Positions 56,702 to 64,000 of a stretch of 64,000 nucleotides of DNA are shown here, one piece after another (position 1 is the first letter of the stretch; each line of letters begins with the position of its first letter). The notes beneath the pieces were generated by a model, which saw only the letters and a program-made list of their open reading frames with translations, was not told where the DNA came from and did no database searches. This DNA is from Carnegiea gigantea (lineage: Eukaryota > Streptophyta > Magnoliopsida > Caryophyllales > Cactaceae), in NCBI GenBank assembly GCA_029747015.1, contig JAKOGI010000025.1, forward strand, positions 186,001-250,000. Direction: 5' to 3'. A program made the translations under genes and the position numbers.

Positions 56702-59599
56702 TCAGCAGCTGTGAACTCCCACTAAGTCCAAGCAATGCTCGAACTTAGCTGTAGGTAGTGGCTTTGTAAGCATGTCAGCAGGATTCTCTGAGGTGTGAAC
56801 TTTCTTCATCATTATTTCTCCTGCAGCAACTGTGTCTCGTACATAATGATATTTGACGCTGATATGCTTGGTCTTCGAGTGGTAGGCATCATTCTTTGTC
56901 AGATGTATGGCACTCTGACTATCAGAATATACCACAGTAGCAGATTGTGGTATTCCAAGCTCCATTACTAGTCCCCTTAGCCAGGTAGCTTCCTTCACCC
57001 CTTCAGTGGCAGCAATATACTCAACTTCTGTTGTGGACAGAGCTGCAATAGATTGTAAAGACGCTTTCCAAGAGATAGCGCCCCCACACATGGTAAAGAT
57101 GTATCCAGATATGGACCTCCTCCTATCTAAATCACCAGCATAATCAGAATCAACATACCCTACTACATCAGATGTAGCAGCCTTGTTTCTATCAAATACC
57201 AGCCCTTTCCCCACAGTTCCCTTTACATACCGTAGGATCCATTTTACACCCTCCCAGTGGTCCTTTCCAGGATTATGCATATATCTACTTACCACACTCA
57301 CAGCATGTGATAAGTCTGGTCTGGTACAGACCATGGCATACATCAAACTCCCTACAGCACTAGAGTATGGTACATTGGACATTCTACCGATGTCCTCTTC
57401 TGTTTGCGGACAGCATTCCGCAGACAGTTTAAAATGTGCAGCAAGAGGGGTAGACACTGCCTTGTAGTCCCTCATTTTGAACTTGCTTAATACCTTCTCA
57501 AGATATTTTTCTTGAGATAAGTATAATTTTTCCTCCTTTCGATCCCTGTGAATCTCCATGACCAGTATCCTTTTAGCTGCACCTAAGTCTTTCATTTCGA
57601 ATTCCTTACTGAGCTGAGATTTTAACATGCTAATCAGGGTTTTATCTTTAGATGCAATTAGCATGTCATCAACATACAGTAGTAGATATATAAAGGACCC
57701 ATCACCATATTGTCTAAAGTATACACAATTATCATATCTACTACGTATGTAACCATTATCAATCATAAACGTGTCAAAACGTTTATACCACTGCCTAGGA
57801 GCCTGCTTGAGTCCATACAAGGACTTTTTCAACTTACATACCTTGTGTTCCTTATCAGGAACAGCAAACCCTTCAGGTTGCTTCATATATATCTCCTCTT
57901 CCAGCTCACCATGCAGGAAGTCTGTTTTTACATCAAGCTGCTCCAACTCCAAGTTAAACAATGTCACAATAGATAACAATAATCGAATAGAGGTGTGTCT
58001 GACTATAGGAGAGAAAACCTCATTGTAGTCTATACCTTCCCGTTGATTGCAACCACGAAGAACCAACCTTGCTTTCCACCTTGCATCCTCTACCCCAGGA
58101 ATGCCCTCCTTCTTCTTGTATATCCATTTGGCAGTTAAGGCCCGTCGGCCTTTAGGCAGGTTACATAACTCCCAAGTCCCGTTTTTCTGCAGACTTTCCA
58201 TTTCTTCTTGCATAGCCTGAATCCAGTTGGGTGAACTTGGGCAGGTGATGGCTTCAGTATAATTTGAAGGCTCAGTTCCTTCAGACACTTCCTCTGCAAC
58301 AGAAAGTGCAAATGCTATCAGCCCTTCATCATCGTTGTACCGGGCCGGTCTCCTGATCTCCCTGCGAGGACGATCACGTGCTATAGAGTGCTCAACCTCC
58401 TCATGAGGTTGATTAGTGCTGATAGCCCCAGGCTCAGTGACCTGGACTTCCCTCATAGCTCCACCTTGAGCTGTAGCAGTCTCCAGCTCCACCTCCATGT
58501 TGGTGTCTTGCTGAGTTCCTGCACCAGTAGAAGGAACAGCAGCATTCTTTCCAGAAGATAATATATCAGACTCATTGAAAGTAACATCCCTACTTTGTAT
58601 TACTTTCTTAGAATCAGGACACCACATACGATACCCCTTAGATTCACTAGCATACCCCAAAAACATACATTTAACTGCTCTAGGTGCTAGTTTTCCCTTA
58701 TTTACATGAGCATACACAGGACACCCAAATACCCTGAGATTAGAATAGTCAACAGGATTACCTGACCATACTTCTTCTTGAATCTGAAACTCGATGGAGG
58801 AGTGTGGTGATCGATTCACCAGGTAGCAGGCCGTAGAAATGGCCTCAGTCCAAAATGCTTTGCGATCCCAAAGCCCAGCAGTTGAAAGCAAACACCGTGC
58901 TTTCTCTAACAATGTCTTGTTAATTCGTTCTGCGACCCCATTCTGTTGTGGTTTCCCGACCAAGGTTTTATGCCTGGCTATGCCGTTTGCTGTGCAGAAC
59001 TCTTCAAACTCAGATTCAACAAACTCCAGGCCATTATCAGTCCTGAGTTTCTTGATCCTTTTGCCAGTCTGGTTCTCAACCAGAGCCTTGAATTTCTTGA
59101 ACATTGAGAATGTCTCGTTTTTCTGTCTCAAGAAATACACCCAAACTTTTCATGAGAAATCATCAACAAATGTTAACATGTAACGCTTACCTCCCATCGA
59201 AGGTACCTTAGAGGGACTCCACAAATCAGAATGGATGTAGTCCAGGACCCCCTGAGTACGGTGACTAGCCTTTGAGAAACTTACCCTTTTCTGTTTCCCA
59301 AATACGCAGTGATCACAAAAATCCAACTTACCCGTACTAGCGTTACCAAGACAACCTTTCTTACCCAGAATGGTCATCCCTTTCTCACTCATATGGCCCA
59401 GCCTCATGTGCCATAACATCGTCTTATCTGCTGTACCTACCGCAGCTGCTCCTGTAACTGTGGCTCCCTGCAGGATGTAGAGACTACCCTGCCTCAGTCC
59501 CTTCATCATCACCATGGCTCCTTTAGCCACCTTTAGAGCTCCATTCTCCATGACGATTCTGCAACCATTAGACTCAAGAGTTCCCAAGGAAATCAACAA
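56702..59599 (-). pseudogene. Copia pol: GAG-pre-integrase, integrase, RT, RNase H
   Basis: Minus strand. 59599-59150: HMRLGHMSEKGM, FCDHCVFGKQKRVSF (integrase zinc region) and the first integrase aspartate region (DYIHSDLW). An in-frame TGA at 59152-59150, where an Arg (CGA) fits, precedes an open frame of 812 codons (59140-56702): integrase [14 protein letters not shown] and [38 protein letters not shown] (D-A changed to D-T) and [13 protein letters not shown]; RNase [21 protein letters not shown] and [17 protein letters not shown], with [11 protein letters not shown] near the end. Apart from that stop and the frame change to gag it looks complete. Confidence 0.93.
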
Positions 59600-60711
59600 C
59601 GAGTCATATCAGGAATATGACGCACTTTAGACAATGTTCTAATAGTGCCATCATGGGTTCTGATCTGAACTGTACCTATCCCTGCAACCTTGCATTCACT
59701 ATCATTGCCCATAAGTACCACCCCAGAATCCACAGACTCATAAGTAACGAACCAGTCCCTATGAGGATACATGTGGAATGTGCAACCAGAATCCAAGACC
59801 CAATTGTTATCCACCCCTTTCCCAGACATGGTAGCTAAAGAAGTAGCAAACAGAACATCCCCATCTGACTCAGACTCTACCACACAGTCAGCAGTAGCAG
59901 TTTTACCCGTTTCCTCATTCTTGTTCTTTAGCTTCCAACAATTAGCCTTTATGTGACCCAATTTTTTGCAAAAGTGGCAGGTTTTATTAGCATGAGGATT
60001 TCTTGATTTAGAACGGCTCTTCCTATTACCGTTTCCCTTCTTCTCAGTTGTCCTACCCCTAACAGCCAGCCCTTCACCCTGGTCAGCATGAATGTCATGG
60101 TCAAACTTTTCTTTTGAAAGAAGGTTAGCCTTGACATCTTCAAACGATATAGTATCCGTGTTACTATACAGCATGATTTCTTTAAAGTGTTTATATGAAG
60201 GGGGTAGTGAGACAACAAGCAAGATGGCTTTATCCTCATCATCAATTTTTACATCCAGACTTTCCAAATCAACTAGAATTGAATTGAAATCATTCAGATG
60301 TTTCTGGACAGGCGTACCTTCAGTCATACGACAGGTGTACAACCTTTCTTTTAGCCTGATCTTATTGGCTAGACTCTTTGTCATATATAGTTCTTCTAGC
60401 CTAGCCCAAAGGTCAACAGCAGTTACCTTATCAAGAACCTCGCGGAGCACGTGAGGTGCCAGACATAGTTGTATGGCTGAAACTGCCTTCAGCTCCAGTT
60501 CCTCCCATTCCTCATTTGTCAACTTCCCACGCCTTTTCTGCTGATCCTCAGCCCACTTTTCATCCGTTGTGCCTGCAGGTTTGACATGAGGCCCTTACAG
60601 GACCTTCCACAGCCCGTGCTGGATGAGGACCGCCCTCATCTGCACCTTCCAGAGATTAAAGCTAATCTCCCCGTCGAATTTCTGTATGTCCACCTTCATG
60701 ATTGAAGACAT
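59593..60711 (-). pseudogene. Copia gag and protease
   Basis: ATG at 60711, 26 bases downstream of the 5' LTR in element orientation: MSSIMKVDIQKFDGEISFNL, then an in-frame TAA at 60597-60595, then the UBN2-type gag core (LCLAPHVLREVLDKVTAVDL), a CCHC knuckle CHFCKKLGHIKANC, and protease NNWVLDSGCTFHM with DSG active site. Frame 60522-59593 ends RHIPDMTRC, where the next frame (59599) resumes in the following codons, a 1-base frameshift. Without the stop and shift it would join pol as a single polyprotein. Confidence 0.92.
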
Positions 60712-60722
60712 CCTATAACCTC

Positions 60723-60734
60723 GCTCTGATACCA
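60723..60734 (-). other. Primer-binding site of the copia element
   Basis: Minus-strand TGGTATCAGAGC two bases from the LTR end; initiator tRNA-Met complement. Confidence 0.93.
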
Positions 60735-60736
60735 CT

Positions 60737-61348
60737 TGTTAGGAAATAAAGGGGATAATAGGATGTGACAATGCAACAGAATTCAACCAAGAACACAACG
60801 CAACAATGAAAGAAACAAGAATAAAGGACACAGGGAATTTTACGTGGAAACCCAATGTGGGAAAAAAACCACGGACGGCGACAGCACACCGACAAATTTC
60901 ACTATGAGCAGAGTAGTACACCACAATCACTTCAGTGATTAAGAGCAGAATTACAATACTCTCAATTGTATTCTCTCACAAATAACCTCACTCTCTCAAT
61001 GTGTTTTCTATACTGGAGTGTTTTGAAACAAGGCCCTAGACCCCCTTTATATAGGGTCTGTGAGGTAGGGTTTCCCCCTGAAAACCCTAGCTGCCGCCTT
61101 CCAAAAACCGTCACCAAAGCGCAACCCTAGCCGCCATCCGAAAGAGGCGGCGAGAAGACACGTGGCACGACCGTGCCACGTGGCACGGTCACCTAGTGCC
61201 ACATGGCACGGCCGTGCCATATGGCACGGTGCCCCCGTGCCAATTTTCTGTCCCTCTCGTCTTCGACTCTTCGTCTTGGCACGCCCGTGTCTGTGCAGCA
61301 TGGGCTCCCCGTGCCGATACTCGAGATTTTGGGCCATAAAACCCAACA
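60737..61348 (-). repeat. 5' LTR of the L1-nested copia element
   Basis: 612 bp. Palindromes GTGCCACGTGGCAC 61173-61186, GTGCCACATGGCAC 61196-61209, GTGCCATATGGCAC 61214-61227; TATA on the minus strand near 61047. Would drive transcription leftward. Confidence 0.95.
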
Positions 61349-61353
61349 AGGAT

Positions 61354-63453
61354 ATGGTGAGACAAGGGGCTTGGAAACCGGTCTATGCCAGTAGAGGCAG
61401 CCCCCCATTATCAAATCTCTTTTTTGCGGATGACTTGATATTATTTGGAGAAGCAATCGTGGAGCAAGCAAAAATAATCAAGCAGTGCCTCGACTTGTTT
61501 TGCTCCGCTTCAGGTCAGAAAGTTAGTGCTCAAAAGTCGCTAGTTTTTTTCTCCAGGAACACTAAACAGCAAGTTAGAGATGAAGTGAGCCAGGAACTGG
61601 GGATTTCGACCACTGAGGATTTGGGGAAATACCTTGGCATGCCTACGATAAATGGGCGAGTGGATAGACATAATTTCAAAGCTATCTTTGACAGAGTTGA
61701 AAGTAGATTAGCTGGATGGAGGACCGAGGTGATTTCCCTAGCTGGCCGTGCCACACTTATTAAATCTACAATCTCCACTATTCCATATTATGCAATGCAA
61801 ACGGCCCGATTACCTCAATCACTTTGCGATGGCATTGATCGCAAAACTCGAAGGTTTTTATGGGGGGGGAGATGCTGAAAACCGAAAAATGCATAACGTA
61901 GCATGGCAGCAACTAACGAATCCAAAGGGTACAGGTGGCTGGGACTCCGTTCGATGAGACAAGCAAACAGTGCATTCCTAACAAAGCTTGGCTTCCGGCT
62001 GGTGATTGAGAAGGAGAAGTTATGGTCACGAGTACTTCGGGCTAAATACTGTCAAAGTAGGTGTGATCTCCAAATGTTCAAACCCAGAAGCGACGTCTCC
62101 AATTCGTGGAGAGACATCCTTGGGAATATTAAGTTCCTCGGGCGCCGCTCGAAGATAGAGTTGGGCAATGGTAAACAAACGCTGTTTTGGTACGATAACT
62201 GGCTGGGCAAAGAGCCTCTCTACAATGTTGCTACTGACCCTGTACCTCAGACTGTGGCAGAATGTAAAGTGGCTGATATGTGGGATGACAATAGAGGGTG
62301 GAAATGGGAAGTTTTTGTAGACTGAATTCCACAAACTTACAGGAAGATCATTGCCTCGCACAAACTTAGATGGGGAGGGGACTATGAAGATCAAGTTGTA
62401 TGGAACGACTCAAGCTCGGATGGCTTCTCGATTGCATCAGCATTGAATATAATCCAACCGACTGATACTGAGATAATGGATCCGATATGGGACATAATCT
62501 GGAAGAGTATAGCTCCCCAACGGGTTGGGATGTTTCTTTGGCTAGTGGCCCATGATAGGGTCATGACAAATGTAAACAGAATGCACTGCAATCTCACTAA
62601 TGACCCCTCATGCAGGAAGTGTGGAATGGGGGAGGAGACCACGATTCACTTGCTTCGGGACTGTGAGGCAGCCAAGAAAATTTGGGAACAACTTGTCCCA
62701 GCCGAACATCATTCAACTTTCTTCACCTCCCAGCTTGGGGATTGGATGACTTTGAACCTTAAGCAACCGAAGGCTAATAACCATAAATGGCCCACAACGT
62801 TCACAACTACAGTGTGGTGGCTATGGCGGTGGAGAAACATACGATGCCTTGAGAACTCAGACTCTGAACCAAGGAGTCCATGTGATTTTATATTGGAGCG
62901 GAGTAGGGAAATAGCAAGAGCAATGTATTCTACATCAAGGATTGAAACTCCTCCCAATGGATGGGTTAAACTCAATGTTGATGGCGCTTCTCGTCGCCAT
63001 CCAGGGACGACAGGAGGTGGTGGTGTATTGAGGAACCAAAATAGCCAATGGATTCGTGGGTTCATGGCCAACTTTGGCATTTGCTCCTCTGTCAAGGCTG
63101 AGTTACTTGCTCTTCTCCAAGGCCTTAGAATGGCATGGATGTGTGGGGTTAACAAGCTCATCATAGAGGTAGACTCAATGTCAGTGCTTAACAAAATGCA
63201 AGCCCCAGCAATGCAACACCACCTTCACTATTTCACCATCAAAGAATGTCAGGAATACATTTACAGTACACACTGGAGCGTGGTTGTGGAGCATCGCTAT
63301 CGTGAAGCCAACGGAGTAGCTGATCAACTTGCGAATTTGGGAATAGAACAACCAGAGGCGTTTATCTTGCTTGACCACCCTCCTGAGTCAGTTAAAACCA
63401 ATTTGGTGGAGGATATGCTTAGTGTAACTCGTACCCGCATTGTGCGTAATTAA
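61354..63453 (+). pseudogene. L1 RT C-terminal part, zinc-finger and RNase H
   Basis: Directly after the copia target duplication the RT resumes: PPLSNLFFADDLILFGEA near 61406 (catalytic FADD), SGQKVSAQKS and LGKYLGMPTINGR. Frames shift near 61870 and 61900 (stops), a stop lies at 62323-62325, and 62443-63453 is one open frame: zf-RVT-type zinc region (WKSIAPQRVGMFLWLVAHDR and CRKCGMGEETTIHLLRDC), then RNase H with all four acidic positions in context: LNVDGAS, VKAELLAL, IEVDSM, NGVADQLAN. Ends TAA at 63451-63453, then an A-rich tail. RNase H at this place is typical of plant L1 elements. Confidence 0.9.
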
Positions 63454-63510
63454 GGTTTTAACTTAGGGGCATGGCCCCTCATCTTGACCCAAAAAAAAAC
63501 AAAAAGAGGG

Positions 63511-64000
63511 AAGTGTTTACCGAAAAGGGAGGGGGAAACAAGAAAAATTTTACATACCAAAAATTCTTTTCATGATGATTAGTGAAAAATTAAGTACCAT
63601 GATTTCTTAGAAATATTCTTATTTCCTTTATTGTCAAAGAGTACTAAATAGTCAACACATTTTAAAATTTGTACCTAAGATATAGTAAAATTAAGTACAT
63701 GATTCACTATTCCATTACTTCAGTAGTAAGATAAATCTCTAAAAGCAAAAATCAAAAATTGACGCGACTCTAGTTAATGATCAAGAGATTGTCCTTCCTC
63801 TTTAATTAATTCCTTAATTATTTTAATTTGAGTTCAATAATTCGATAGGTTATTTTTAAAAAAAAATAGAAATAGCTAGTGGGGGAAAAAGTTATTGATG
63901 CAGATCGATCAAGATTTGAAAGAGTATATATGGGATTTGAGTGGGTGGACTGTCCCTTCAATTCTTCACAGGGGATTGTTTATAGTGATCATTTTTGAGT
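63511..64000. other. AT-rich sequence after the L1
   Basis: No gene or repeat recognised. Confidence 0.4.

Larger units (their letters stand above)
55992..61348 (-). mobile_element. Young Ty1/copia retrotransposon (Tork/Tnt1-like), 5357 bp
   Basis: Perfect AGGAT target duplication at 55987-55991 and 61349-61353. LTRs 55992-56601 (3') and 60737-61348 (5'), differing by about five substitutions and a few 1-bp indels. Minus-strand order: PBS, gag, protease, integrase, RT, RNase H. A polypurine tract (AAGGTGGAGAT on the minus strand) adjoins the 3' LTR. The least decayed retrotransposon here, with one frameshift and two stops. Confidence 0.96.
54916..63510 (+). mobile_element. L1-type LINE with C-terminal RNase H, split by a copia element
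   Basis: Left part 54916-55991 and right part 61354-63510 rejoin at the 5-bp AGGAT target site of the copia insertion. Starts in the linker before RT (NRFLTKLEAQLKKELDEVL), so ORF1 and endonuclease are missing (5' truncation). The 3' end has an A-rich tail from 63490. Target duplication not identified. Confidence 0.88.

Noticed and set aside
61162..61878. 238-codon frame starting in the copia LTR
   Set aside because: An accidental fusion of LTR sequence with the L1 RT through the target duplication; only the part after 61354 is real L1.

Overview
The window is plant nuclear DNA, almost certainly from a eudicot. It has intron-bearing gene relics, a cluster of plant receptor-like protein (RLP) genes, and nested plant-type LTR retrotransposons, LINEs and MITE-like elements. 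I cannot name the species. Only two long reading frames look intact: a 1001-codon LRR receptor-like protein (11439-14444, minus strand) and a 472-codon gag-like frame inside a non-autonomous LTR element (34706-36124, plus). Nearly everything else is mobile DNA or broken host-gene pieces.

Region 1-8 kb: the 3' end of a Ty3/gypsy chromovirus with its LTR (1-1168); a Ty1/copia RNase H scrap, LTR and gag-protease (1171-3695); then a 4.2-kb gypsy gag-pol bounded by 146-bp LTRs that are unlike the LTR at 922-1168 (3712-7958). This last element looks chimeric. Region 8-23 kb: an RLP cluster on the minus strand (truncated copies at 7959-8331 and 10046-10396, full gene at 11439-14444), followed by a tandem segmental duplication (about 14548-15835 and 15928-18935). 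The second unit carries later insertions, including a 661-bp solo LTR with a perfect 5-bp target duplication and a DNA transposon. Relics of a glyoxalase-I-like gene (two separated pieces) and of a CNOT10-like gene are also here.

Region 23.7-44.2 kb: one Tat-clade Ty3/gypsy element (23683-44234) with 610-bp LTRs, gag-protease-RT-RNaseH-archaeal-type RNaseH-integrase in order, and, antisense between pol and the 3' LTR, a two-exon plant-mobile-domain (PMD) gene with a coiled-coil tail. It also carries a KH-domain host-gene fragment. Two younger elements are nested in it: a 956-bp hAT-type MITE in pol (8-bp target duplication) and a 5.8-kb non-autonomous LTR element (33228-39016, perfect GTCCC target duplication).

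Region 44-64 kb: another RLP scrap, a multi-exon NIMA-related kinase (NEK) pseudogene with readable splice sites, a DNA transposon with 175-bp tandem repeats, a 5'-truncated RTE LINE with an 18-bp target duplication, a sulfate-transporter pseudogene, and an L1-type LINE with C-terminal RNase H (54916-63453). The L1 is split by a young copia element (55992-61348; LTRs about 99% alike; perfect AGGAT target duplication).

By LTR divergence (counted by eye) the Tat element is older (about 7%), the chimeric gypsy intermediate (7/146) and the L1-nested copia youngest (under 1% substitutions). Many stop codons in the mobile genes fit single C-to-T or G-to-A changes of an expected codon, as expected from decay of methylated DNA. 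No rRNA, tRNA or CRISPR features were seen.
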